Below, piece by piece: positions 14,997-21,581 of a stretch of DNA of 64,000 nucleotides. The translations under genes were made by a program, and so were the position numbers. Where the stretch lies: the NCBI RefSeq assembly GCF_000612845.1, contig NZ_CCAT010000007.1, positions 1-64,000 of the forward strand, given 5' to 3'. The DNA is from Clostridium ihumii AP5 (lineage in GTDB: Bacteria > Bacillota > Clostridia > Clostridiales > Clostridiaceae). The notes beneath the pieces were generated by a model. That model was not told the origin of the DNA. It worked only from the letters and a program-made list of their open reading frames with translations, and did not search any database. The first letter of the stretch is position 1, and each line of letters opens with the position of its first letter.

Positions 14997-15162
14997 CCAT
15001 ATCAACTCCTTCAATTTCTATTGTTAAAATCTCTCCTGTTTTCCTGTTAAAAAATTCTTGAAAAGTGCTTGTATTCTTGATGCAAAGGTAATCTTTAAAA
15101 TTATATCCTTTGCTTAATAAAAATGTTTTTTGCTTTCTTGTTAGACTCTTACCATTTTTCAT
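14968..15162 (-). CDS. Small conserved-type phage protein (64 residues)
   Basis: The protein opens MKNGKSLTRKQKTFLLSKGY, then FKDYLCIKNTSTFQEFFNRK and a TGEILTIEI strand. The 'NGKxxTRKQK ... G ... YL.IKN ... F.NR.TGE' pattern recalls a short protein widespread in Firmicutes phages (DUF6906-like), function unknown. The ATG follows AAGGTGGGG. It overlaps the Spo0E-like gene by 29 bases. Confidence 0.6.
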   Translation of the reverse strand: MKNGKSLTRKQKTFLLSKGYNFKDYLCIKNTSTFQEFFNRKTGEILTIEIEGVDMDGRIKRKNA

Positions 15163-15180
15163 TTTTTCCCCACCTTATAT

Positions 15181-15348
15181 TTAAACTTGACCCCTTCTTC
15201 TCAAATTTCTTCTTCTTGATGAATTCATGTTTTTTTCTATGCTCTTATCAAAATATGCATTAATTAATTTTTCCTTTTCTTTTTTCTTTTTCATATTTTT
15301 ATTCTGTATTGCCTTATAAGTTTTTTCTGCTACTTCGCTCCAATCCAT
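15181..15348 (-). CDS. Small lysine/arginine-rich phage protein (55 residues)
   Basis: It starts MDWSEVAEKTYKAIQNKNMK and ends in an Arg-rich stretch NSSRRRNLRRRGQV. The ATG directly follows the stop of the gene before it (TAA ATG), with GAGGTG spanning the junction as ribosome binding site. The strong basic charge suggests nucleic-acid binding. No family recognised. Confidence 0.6.
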   Translation of the reverse strand: MDWSEVAEKTYKAIQNKNMKKKKEKEKLINAYFDKSIEKNMNSSRRRNLRRRGQV

Positions 15349-16083
15349 TTAGCACACCTCCACTTGGCTAATATGAAATGTTGTATTACACATTTTCTCT
15401 TGTTTTTCAAAATCAATGCTATAAGCTTCATAAATCGAATGTTTTGACCTTACTACACCCTTGCACTTGCAATTATCATAAAATACAACAACTTTATCAT
15501 CTTTTTTTAATTCTTTTCTATTAATCTTATCTTTTCCCAAATTTTCAAAGATTATTTCGTTTTCTTCGTAAACAGCTTTGCTCTTGAATTCTAGTACCCA
15601 TCCTTTGTTATTTATGCTTAATACTTGTCCATCTTTTAAGATTAAAATAATGTTTCCATCACCTTTTCTCTTAATAATTTTTTTAGCAATATTTTTATAT
15701 TTTTTTAATACTTCTTCTTGGGTTTTGTTGTAATTTAATGCTTCTGCTGTAAATAGTATCTTGTCCATTGGCAATACTGGACACCTATTATTTATTTCAA
15801 ATTCCTTTTCTCCTACTCTGTTAATATATAAAGTAATGTATTTCCTTTCCTTATATATTTCAATGCCATATCCACCGCCACAATAAGATATAATCCTATT
15901 CAAGTTTTCTATGTTTCTATATCTACTTAATACTTCTGTATCATTAAGTTCTATTTCTTCTTTATTTATTTCCACTACTTTCAAGTTTAATATTGGGTTA
16001 TTCAAATTATTGTTAGCAACTTTGGGTATATTTGTATCTAAATCGAATAAGCTTAATTGACCTTCTAACTCAACTCTTCTCAA
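15349..16083 (-). CDS. Phage early protein of unknown function (244 residues)
   Basis: The N-terminus RVELEGQLSLFDLD looks like a short docking peptide (QLSLFDL resembles the QL(S/D)LF clamp-binding motif of replication proteins). The middle part is beta-rich, and the end KDDKVVVFYDNCKCKGVVRS suggests a small SH3-like barrel. It starts at TTG inside the stop of the replisome organiser gene (AATTGA), behind GGAGGAAGTG. Position after the replication gene and the putative clamp-binding motif suggest a role in DNA replication, but this is inference. Confidence 0.55.
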   Translation of the reverse strand: MRRVELEGQLSLFDLDTNIPKVANNNLNNPILNLKVVEINKEEIELNDTEVLSRYRNIENLNRIISYCGGGYGIEIYKERKYITLYINRVGEKEFEINNRCPVLPMDKILFTAEALNYNKTQEEVLKKYKNIAKKIIKRKGDGNIILILKDGQVLSINNKGWVLEFKSKAVYEENEIIFENLGKDKINRKELKKDDKVVVFYDNCKCKGVVRSKHSIYEAYSIDFEKQEKMCNTTFHISQVEVC

Positions 16084-16973
16084 TTCAGATCACTTCCTCC
16101 ATTATTATTTATATCTTCCCTGTCATTCCAACCCAATAAGTCTTTTTCTAATTCATCATAGTTATAATTTCTTTGTTCAAAATTATTAAAGCTATCTACC
16201 TTTTTTGATTTGTTTTTTAACTGTTCTGCTTGTAGTATATCTTTTGTTTTACCATCATCATTCCAATTTCTAAGTATTCCATACACATAAGCTAAATTGA
16301 AATTTGAGTTAAATACTGCAATTTTTAATGCGTCTTTAATCCACCAACTAGGAAATTGCTTAATAATAGCCTTTATATTTTGATCTGTAGCTCTTATAAA
16401 TCCATTTTTTAGAAGATATACTTTTAATTTTTCAAATTTAATTTCATCACTACTACTACCACAAATTTTTTCTATCTCTATAGTTGTAGTCTCTATCTCT
16501 TTATCTCTAGTTCTATCTCTAAACTCTATCTCTGTCTCTATCTCTATCTCTGTCGGACAATTAGTAGACAGTTGAGGGACATTGTCCCCATCTTTATTTT
16601 TTAATCTTTGCTCCCTTTTTTTCTTTGCCCACTGAGTTTCACTACCAACCATATTATCTAATTGTGATAAATAAATTTCTCCATTTTCTAAAATTTGAAC
16701 TAATCCAATATTTTTAAATACCTCCATAGCAATACGTACTGTATCTGGATTAGTATTAGTCATAGATGCTAATTTTTTAACATCATATGGCACTAATATC
16801 TGTCCTACATTTCTTATAAGAATGCCATTTGTTTTTAATGACTTTAAGCATAACTTTAAATAAAATAAACAATATTCTTTGCCATTTTCCTGTTCTTCCA
16901 ACCACTGAATAGTATCTTCTTCGAAAAAATCTTCCTTCATTTTTAGCCAATAATATTTCTTATCTTTAGCCAT
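16080..16973 (-). CDS. Phage replisome organiser / DnaD-like replication initiator
   Basis: A 297-residue protein. The first 115 residues match the phage replisome organiser N-terminal domain (YYWLKMKEDFFEEDTIQWLE, YCLFYLKLCLKSLKTNG, then a winged helix). A low-complexity Glu/Ile/Arg linker follows, encoded by hexamer repeats that may be the origin. The C-terminal part (FPSWWIKDALKIAVFNSNFN, YVYGILRNW) is a DnaB2/DnaD-type domain that recruits helicase. A TTG start 7 codons upstream is possible, but the ATG at 16973 has the better spacing to AGGGGG. No DnaC or helicase gene is seen nearby. Confidence 0.85.
   Translation of the reverse strand: MAKDKKYYWLKMKEDFFEEDTIQWLEEQENGKEYCLFYLKLCLKSLKTNGILIRNVGQILVPYDVKKLASMTNTNPDTVRIAMEVFKNIGLVQILENGEIYLSQLDNMVGSETQWAKKKREQRLKNKDGDNVPQLSTNCPTEIEIETEIEFRDRTRDKEIETTTIEIEKICGSSSDEIKFEKLKVYLLKNGFIRATDQNIKAIIKQFPSWWIKDALKIAVFNSNFNLAYVYGILRNWNDDGKTKDILQAEQLKNKSKKVDSFNNFEQRNYNYDELEKDLLGWNDREDINNNGGSDLN
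16470..16553 (-). repeat. Hexamer-type repeats inside the replication gene, candidate phage origin
   Basis: About 84 bases built from degenerate AGAGAT/AGAGATAG units lie within the linker of the replisome organiser gene. Phages such as lambda, and many in Firmicutes, carry iterons inside the initiator gene in just this place, so this is the best candidate for the replication origin. Confidence 0.5.
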
Positions 16974-17023
16974 TACCCATTTCCCCCTTGCCAACTATAG
17001 AAACACTATGCTACAATTTACTT

Positions 17024-17082
17024 GGTTATTTTTTAGAATTATAGCGTAGTGCTTAGATTGCTTTGCAGAGCAATCTTTTTTT
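17024..17082 (+). ncRNA. Candidate small RNA antisense to the lytic operon direction
   Basis: In the gap upstream of the replisome organiser, the plus strand has TTGCCA (16988-16993) and TACAAT (17012-17017) 18 bases apart, then about 60 bases ending in a clear terminator: AGATTGCT / AGCAATCT followed by seven T. No rightward protein gene exists here that would need a terminator, so a short untranslated RNA is the simplest reading. The first arm CACTATGC at 17003 resembles the repressor operators. Confidence 0.4.
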
Positions 17083-17115
17083 ATATTTGTCATTTTTAAC
17101 CTCACACTTAAATTT

Positions 17116-17346
17116 TTATAATTCAATACCTAAATGTCCTTCTAGCCAATCATCCAACTTAGATATAACTGTCAATCTTTTCTTTCCTAACACAATAACA
17201 GGAAAATCTTTAGCATGTGTTAGCTCTCTTGCCTTATTTTCGCTAACCCCTAAGATCATAGCTAACTCTTTAACTGTATATGTTTTTCTTTTAATATTCT
17301 CTTTATGTTTTCTAATTTCTTCAGTCAAATCTATAGAATTTACCAT
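17116..17346 (-). CDS. Excisionase-like / MerR-type HTH protein
   Basis: A 76-residue protein with a winged-helix HTH: YTVKELAMILGVSENKAREL, then a wing DFPVIVLGKKRLTVISKLDDW. This is the HTH_17 / excisionase pattern. It could direct prophage excision with the integrase or act as a regulator. The ATG at 17346 has AGGTGAGG before it, better than the GTG at 17355. It lies in the early leftward operon. Confidence 0.75.
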   Translation of the reverse strand: MVNSIDLTEEIRKHKENIKRKTYTVKELAMILGVSENKARELTHAKDFPVIVLGKKRLTVISKLDDWLEGHLGIEL

Positions 17347-17381
17347 ATTCCTCACCTACACCCTTTCTATTCTTGAACACC

Positions 17382-17582
17382 TTAATAATAGATAAAAACT
17401 ATTTTATTTAATGATTCTTGAATAAGTTTTTCTAATGCCTCTGAATTGAAAAACTTAATCCTATATTCTTTTTCTAAAATATCTTTGATTTTATATACGT
17501 CTACTTCCTTAATTTCTTCTAAAACTACTTCTGTTACTTTTAAAACTGCTTCCTTTACATTTCCTGGTATTATTTTTTTCAT
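17382..17582 (-). CDS. Small phage protein of unknown function (66 residues)
   Basis: It starts MKKIIPGNVKEAVLKVTEVV and is helical and charged, with KIKDILEKEYRIKFFNSEAL resembling a short winged-helix recognition segment. GGAGAG precedes the ATG. It lies between the antirepressor and excisionase-like genes. No family recognised. Confidence 0.5.
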   Translation of the reverse strand: MKKIIPGNVKEAVLKVTEVVLEEIKEVDVYKIKDILEKEYRIKFFNSEALEKLIQESLNKIVFIYY

Positions 17583-17649
17583 GTCATACTCTCCTAACTT
17601 ATCTAAATAACTTCTTCCAATCTTATTTGTACATTGAATTGTAATATCT

Positions 17650-18405
17650 TTAAAATTGCATTTCTTTTTCTAATCTAGAAATTACATATACTTGTCCTTT
17701 CCCAGTAATACGTGTAGTTTGATAAGTGAATGTTCCTTTTGAATTTTCCCTAGTTCCCTCTATCACTTCAAAATACCCTCTATCTATTCCATATTGTTTA
17801 GGTTCTCTACTATTTTTAAATATTAAATTCCAATCTCTAAGTTTTTGCCAAAGTCTTTTTTCACCTATAGATATTCCTTTTTTACTTGCCAATTTAGCAA
17901 CTTCTCTAACTAATAAGCTATTTTGTGATTCTGATACTTTGTTTGCAAAATTAACTAGTGGCTTTTGTTCTTCTATTATTTTATTTTTCTTCTCTATAGT
18001 TTTTTGTGCTATCAATACTGCCTTTGCCAAAATATCATTTTCGCTATCTTCTTCATTATGTGGAATATATCCACCTGTTTGTCTTATCTGTGGTAAAACT
18101 TCTGATGTTATCCATCTTTTAAATTTCTTTGAATTTGGAATTTTTGAAGAAAGTATTAAGCTATAAAACCCACTTTCATTAATTAACCAAGTACCCCTTT
18201 GACCAAGCTCAGGGGCAAATTGCCCTTGAGTTTTAGAATTAATTCTATCTTCTTCATCAACATGGTCTAATACTGCATGTCCTAAATCTGCATATCCTAA
18301 AACTTTTGCAACATCTTTTCCTATAAAATAAGGTTCATTATTAATGACTAATGTCCTTACTTCTCCAAACTCATCATTCTTAAAAATTAAAATTTCTTTA
18401 CTCAT
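17650..18405 (-). CDS. Phage antirepressor (BRO-N and KilA-C/Ant domains)
   Basis: A 251-residue protein. Residues 1-105 are a BRO-N domain (EPYFIGKDVAKVLGYADLGH, then LINESGFYSLILSSKIPN and FKRWITSEVLPQIRQTGGY). Residues about 140-250 are an Ant/KilAC domain (LVREVAKLASKKGISIGEKR, LWQKLRDWNLI). Such proteins inactivate or compete with the CI repressor. I moved the start to the ATG at 18405 behind AGGGAGGG; the longer frame has no ribosome binding site. An operator-like site lies just upstream, so repressor may control it directly. Confidence 0.88.
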   Translation of the reverse strand: MSKEILIFKNDEFGEVRTLVINNEPYFIGKDVAKVLGYADLGHAVLDHVDEEDRINSKTQGQFAPELGQRGTWLINESGFYSLILSSKIPNSKKFKRWITSEVLPQIRQTGGYIPHNEEDSENDILAKAVLIAQKTIEKKNKIIEEQKPLVNFANKVSESQNSLLVREVAKLASKKGISIGEKRLWQKLRDWNLIFKNSREPKQYGIDRGYFEVIEGTRENSKGTFTYQTTRITGKGQVYVISRLEKEMQF

Positions 18406-18422
18406 AGTTTCCCTCCCTTGTT

Positions 18423-18435
18423 TTGCACTATGCAA
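18423..18435. promoter_or_regulatory. Operator-like palindrome upstream of the antirepressor gene
   Basis: TTGCACTATGCAA has the same 13-base form, TTGCA-NNN-TGCAA, as the three sites in the divergent control region. It overlaps the 3' end of the Cro-like gene, about 20 bases before the antirepressor start. A half site TTGCATA lies at 18464. Confidence 0.6.
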
Positions 18436-18643
18436 TATTTGAAGTAAAAAAATATTCACCAAATTGCATAGTGTCTATTTTCAACATATCTGCTAATATA
18501 TCAGCTTCATTCAAATACATTGGTCTGACATTGTTTAACTTTTGGCTTACTGTTGAATTTGCTAACTTTAAAGCTTTAGCTACATCTTTTTGTGTAAAAC
18601 CAAATTCAACCATTCTAGCTTTTACTTTTAATGTATTTACCAT
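18428..18643 (-). CDS. Cro-like XRE-family regulator
   Basis: A 71-residue HTH protein: VKARMVEFGFTQKDVAKALK then ANSTVSQKLNNVRPMYLNEA, a classic XRE helix-turn-helix. Divergence from the CI-like gene across an operator array makes it the Cro equivalent. A longer frame from 18664 is open, but the ATG at 18643 follows AAAGGAGGAG. It would repress the repressor gene and commit to lytic growth. Confidence 0.85.
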   Translation of the reverse strand: MVNTLKVKARMVEFGFTQKDVAKALKLANSTVSQKLNNVRPMYLNEADILADMLKIDTMQFGEYFFTSNIA

Positions 18644-18658
18644 TTGGTTCTCCTCCTT

Positions 18659-18671
18659 TTGCATTATGCAA
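18659..18671. promoter_or_regulatory. Phage operator 1 (TTGCATTATGCAA)
   Basis: A 13-base palindrome in the 5' leader of the Cro-like gene, between its -10 box and ribosome binding site. It is one of three matching sites in the divergent control region. Confidence 0.75.
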
Positions 18672-18684
18672 TTTCTATGTTTTT

Positions 18685-18713
18685 ATATTATCACCTTGAA
18701 AATTCAGTGTCAA
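18685..18713 (-). promoter_or_regulatory. Leftward early promoter for the Cro-like gene and lytic operon
   Basis: TTGACA (18708-18713) and TAATAT (18685-18690) are 17 bases apart on the minus strand. Operators lie on both sides, directly upstream of the -35 and downstream of the -10. Confidence 0.8.
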
Positions 18714-18726
18714 TAGCATTATGCAA
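18714..18726. promoter_or_regulatory. Phage operator 2 (TAGCATTATGCAA)
   Basis: The site matches the consensus with one change in the left half and abuts the -35 box of the leftward promoter, so bound repressor would block it. Confidence 0.75.
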
Positions 18727-18754
18727 TTTTTGTTAGTACTTTTTATTTATTATG

Positions 18755-18783
18755 TTGCAGTATGCAAATTTTTGTTATATAAT
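18755..18783 (+). promoter_or_regulatory. Repressor promoter overlapping operator 3 (TTGCAGTATGCAA)
   Basis: The -35 box TTGCAG (18755-18760) is the left half of a third operator (18755-18767); the -10 TATAAT (18778-18783) is 17 bases on. The overlap implies autoregulation of the repressor and repression by Cro. Confidence 0.75.
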
Positions 18784-18818
18784 GTATTTATAAATTTAAA
18801 TGCGGAAAGGATTTCATT

Positions 18819-19496
18819 ATGGATAATAAAGAAATAGGGAAAAGGATTAAATCTAGAAGGAAAGAATTAAAATTTACGCTTAAAGAAATTGCAGATATTG
18901 TTGGAGTTGCTAGTTCTACTATTCAAAGATATGAAAGTGGTTTTATTTCTCAATATAAATTACCAGTATTACAATCAATTGCAAAAGCTATAAATGTAAA
19001 TCCTACTTGGTTAGTAAAAGAAGATGCTCCAATGGAAACTGGAATTCCTGATGACCAATTTATAAAAGCAAATAAAGAGATTATAAAAAATATGAAACCA
19101 ATATCTTTTACAATGGACATAAGTGACCTTTATACTCCTTCTGATGAGGATAGATCTTATACTTTATCTAAAGAAGAAACAACATTATTAGAAAACTACA
19201 ATAAATTAAATAACTTAGGTAAAGATAAATTAATTGAATATAGTAATGATTTAACTGAAACACCTAAATACATAGAAAATACTATAAATAACAATACCAA
19301 TGATTTAATTACAGCTACTAAAGTAGAATATAGAAATTCATGCGATAATATTCCCAAACTAGAAGTAGCTGAAAGAAAAGAATCTTATGTTCCTACGACA
19401 CTGGCTGCACATGCTAAGGATAATCAAAATGATGAAGCAAATAAAAGAGATATTGAAAAAATTAAATCCCTTATGGCTAAAAATAAAAAATTCTAA
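18819..19496 (+). CDS. CI-like phage repressor without a peptidase domain
   Basis: A 225-residue protein with an N-terminal XRE HTH (KRIKSRRKELKFTLKEIADI, VASSTIQRYESG). The rest has no S24 LexA-type autoprotease motif. The C-terminal part holds a TTLAAHAKD stretch like that of repressors cleaved by ImmA-type peptidases. The next gene encodes such a peptidase, so induction probably runs through ImmA-like cleavage rather than RecA-driven autocleavage. It keeps the prophage silent by binding the operators described here. AAAGG precedes the ATG. Confidence 0.88.
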   Translation: MDNKEIGKRIKSRRKELKFTLKEIADIVGVASSTIQRYESGFISQYKLPVLQSIAKAINVNPTWLVKEDAPMETGIPDDQFIKANKEIIKNMKPISFTMDISDLYTPSDEDRSYTLSKEETTLLENYNKLNNLGKDKLIEYSNDLTETPKYIENTINNNTNDLITATKVEYRNSCDNIPKLEVAERKESYVPTTLAAHAKDNQNDEANKRDIEKIKSLMAKNKKF

Positions 19497-19516
19497 TTAT
19501 TACTTGGGGTGATTAT

Positions 19517-19996
19517 ATGACTAAATATGAAAAAGCTATTACTAAAATTAATGATATTAATATTGATGTTATTGAAACAACTTTAGAAGCTAATGATGGA
19601 CTTTATTGTGATAACACAATTTTTATTAATGAGAATATAGATACTGATGTTAAAAAATGCTGTATATTAGCAGAAGAGCTAGGTCATCATTTTACTACAT
19701 TTGGTGATATATCTGACCAAGAAAAATTAGAAAATAGAAAACAAGAGTTAATTGCTCGTAGATGGGGATATGAATATCTTATTAAAATTTCAAACTTGCT
19801 AAATGTATGTAATTTAGGTTTAAAATACAGGTTTGAAACATCCGAATTTTTAGAAGTTACAGAAGATTTTTTAGCAGGCGCAATTCAACATTATAAAAAT
19901 AAATATGGTGCTAAATTAGAAACAGAGAATTATATAATTACTTTTGAACCAACAATTGATATTATACCTAAAACTAAATTAAAAGAAAGTGTTTAG
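19517..19996 (+). CDS. ImmA/IrrE-family metallopeptidase
   Basis: A 159-residue protein with the ImmA zinc site: LAEELGHHFTTFGD around residue 55, where the two His and a downstream Glu (KQELIARRWGYEYL) bind zinc and the motif Glu is catalytic. In ICEBs1 and related phages ImmA cleaves the adjacent ImmR/CI repressor after DNA damage or signalling. It lies 20 bases after the repressor gene and is cotranscribed with it. Confidence 0.85.
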   Translation: MTKYEKAITKINDINIDVIETTLEANDGLYCDNTIFINENIDTDVKKCCILAEELGHHFTTFGDISDQEKLENRKQELIARRWGYEYLIKISNLLNVCNLGLKYRFETSEFLEVTEDFLAGAIQHYKNKYGAKLETENYIITFEPTIDIIPKTKLKESV

Positions 19997-20050
19997 ACTA
20001 TGAGTAAAAATAGAACTTTTATTTTTTATTAACTGTGAGGTGACTTTTAA

Positions 20051-21229
20051 ATGACACGAAAATCTAGAACTAAAGCTAATGGTGAAGGTACAATTTTTAA
20101 GGAAATAAAGAATGGTAAAACATATTATAGAGGTATGTTAACTATAGGCTATGATGAAGATGGGAAACTTAAGAGAAAATCTTTTACTAGTACAAAGAAA
20201 CAAATAGTTATCGATAAAATGGCTGATTACAAATCACAATATAATGCTGGTATTTTGCCACAAAATGATAAGATTACACTTCAACAATGGTTTTATACTT
20301 GGTTATTTGATTTTAGAATAAATGATTTAAAACCTTCTTCTTTAGAGAGATATGAAGGCATTTACAGAAATTATATTGAGGGTTCTCCAATAGGTCAAAA
20401 AAAACTTTCTAATCTTAGAGCCGCCGATATACAAAATTATTATAACGCTCTTATAGCATCTGGTAAAACGGGTAATGTAGTTAAAAGTTTAAATAAATGT
20501 TTAAAAGCTTGTATAAATGAAGCAGTAAAACAAAGTTATATAATGAAAAATTATTGTAATTCTGTAACTCTACCAAGAATTCAAAAGAGTAATGATATAA
20601 CTGTATTCACTAAGGAAGAGCAAAATATTCTATTGAATTCATTGAAAAATAATGAATTAGAAATGCTAATAACATTTGATTTAGGAACAGGTTTAAGACA
20701 AGGTGAACTTTTAGCTTTAGAATGGTCTGATATAAATTTCAAAGATAATACTGTTTCTGTAGATAAGTCTATTAAATTAGTTTACATAGTTGGCAAGGAT
20801 AAAAAGAGAAAAAGCAGTATTTTAAAACAAACTCCTAAAACTAAAAGCAGTATAAGAACTATTCCAGTACCATCAATAATTATGGAAAATCTAAAAACTT
20901 ATAAAGATAATCAACAAAAGATAAAAAATGAATTATATGAAGATAAGAATATTGTGTTCGCAAATACTACTGGAAGTTATTTAGATAGTAGATATTTATC
21001 AAAACGATATGCTAAATTATTAAAAGATGCTAATATACCACATAAAAAATTTCATGCCTTACGGCATACTTATGCAACAAGATTATTTGAAGCAGATATA
21101 CCTATAAAAACTGTTCAAGTTTTAATGGGGCATAGTGATATTAAAACTACAATGAATATTTACACACATGTAATGCCCGAACAAAAAATTAAAGCTGTCG
21201 AAAAAATAAATAATTTATTCAAACTTTAA
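20051..21229 (+). CDS. int: Prophage integrase (tyrosine recombinase)
   Basis: A 392-residue tyrosine integrase. Residues 1-60 form an arm-binding AP2-like domain (GEGTIFKEIKNGKTYYRGM). The core-binding domain follows (LQQWFYTWLFDFRINDLKPS). The catalytic domain has Arg in GTGLRQGELLALEW, HxLR in FHALRHTYATRL, GH in LMGHSDIKTTMNIY and the nucleophile Tyr in IYTHV. It is the last prophage gene and ends 130 bases before the tRNA-Sec 3' end, which points to attB in that tRNA gene. GAGGTGAC precedes the ATG. Confidence 0.95.
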   Translation: MTRKSRTKANGEGTIFKEIKNGKTYYRGMLTIGYDEDGKLKRKSFTSTKKQIVIDKMADYKSQYNAGILPQNDKITLQQWFYTWLFDFRINDLKPSSLERYEGIYRNYIEGSPIGQKKLSNLRAADIQNYYNALIASGKTGNVVKSLNKCLKACINEAVKQSYIMKNYCNSVTLPRIQKSNDITVFTKEEQNILLNSLKNNELEMLITFDLGTGLRQGELLALEWSDINFKDNTVSVDKSIKLVYIVGKDKKRKSSILKQTPKTKSSIRTIPVPSIIMENLKTYKDNQQKIKNELYEDKNIVFANTTGSYLDSRYLSKRYAKLLKDANIPHKKFHALRHTYATRLFEADIPIKTVQVLMGHSDIKTTMNIYTHVMPEQKIKAVEKINNLFKL

Positions 21230-21303
21230 ACAACTAATTCTATCTATATTTTTTTACTGCACTACTATTGCACTAAATTTATTAAATTAATATAAAAAAA
21301 TAA

Positions 21304-21347
21304 GGTTTGAAATTTAGCAATCCATTCAAATCACTACCTTTCAAACC
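21304..21347. repeat. 9-bp inverted repeat between integrase and tRNA-Sec
   Basis: GGTTTGAAA and TTTCAAACC flank 26 bases, just inside the prophage end. It could be integrase arm sites or a weak integrase terminator. The same GTTTGAAA word occurs in an inverted repeat at 9478-9505. Confidence 0.4.
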
Positions 21348-21359
21348 ATTCTATCTAAT

Positions 21360-21456
21360 TGGCGGGAATATGTGAGAATCGAACTCACCCGTCGTGGTCT
21401 TAGCACGGCAACACGGTTTTGAAGACCGGCAGGCACACCAGCACCTATCTACTCCC
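21360..21456 (-). tRNA. selC: Selenocysteine tRNA (anticodon UCA)
   Basis: A 97-base tRNA with encoded CCA. The anticodon loop is CTTCAAA, giving UCA, which reads UGA. The D arm has a six-pair stem (AGGTGC / GTGCCT, including G-U pairs) with a short TGGT loop, and the variable arm is very long, both special features of tRNA-Sec. The T arm GTGAGTTCGATTCTCAC is canonical. The acceptor stem is long, starting GGGAGTA and ending TATTCCC plus G and CCA. It lies downstream of selB and has the prophage integrase beside its 3' end, so its 3' part is the likely integration target. Confidence 0.93.
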
Positions 21457-21581
21457 AAATTTGCTACTATTTTTTTATGCTTTTAAGCACATTTATTATT
21501 ATAACAAATTTCTTATATTTTTCAACAGTTTTTTTTAAATTCTTTAAATTTTCTTTACTATTTTACATATATTGAATTATT

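Noticed and set aside
16470-16553. Repeats resembling a CRISPR array
   Set aside because: Units are 6-10 bases without unique spacers and are translated as part of a replication protein. No cas genes are present.
17726-18166. 146-codon plus-strand frame opposite the antirepressor
   Set aside because: It is a shadow of the BRO/Ant gene, which has clear domains; there is no promoter or ribosome binding site on the plus strand.
21230-21360. Searched for a truncated second tRNA-Sec 3' end (att duplicate) between integrase and tRNA
   Set aside because: No second copy is visible; the duplicate would be at the other prophage end, outside the window.
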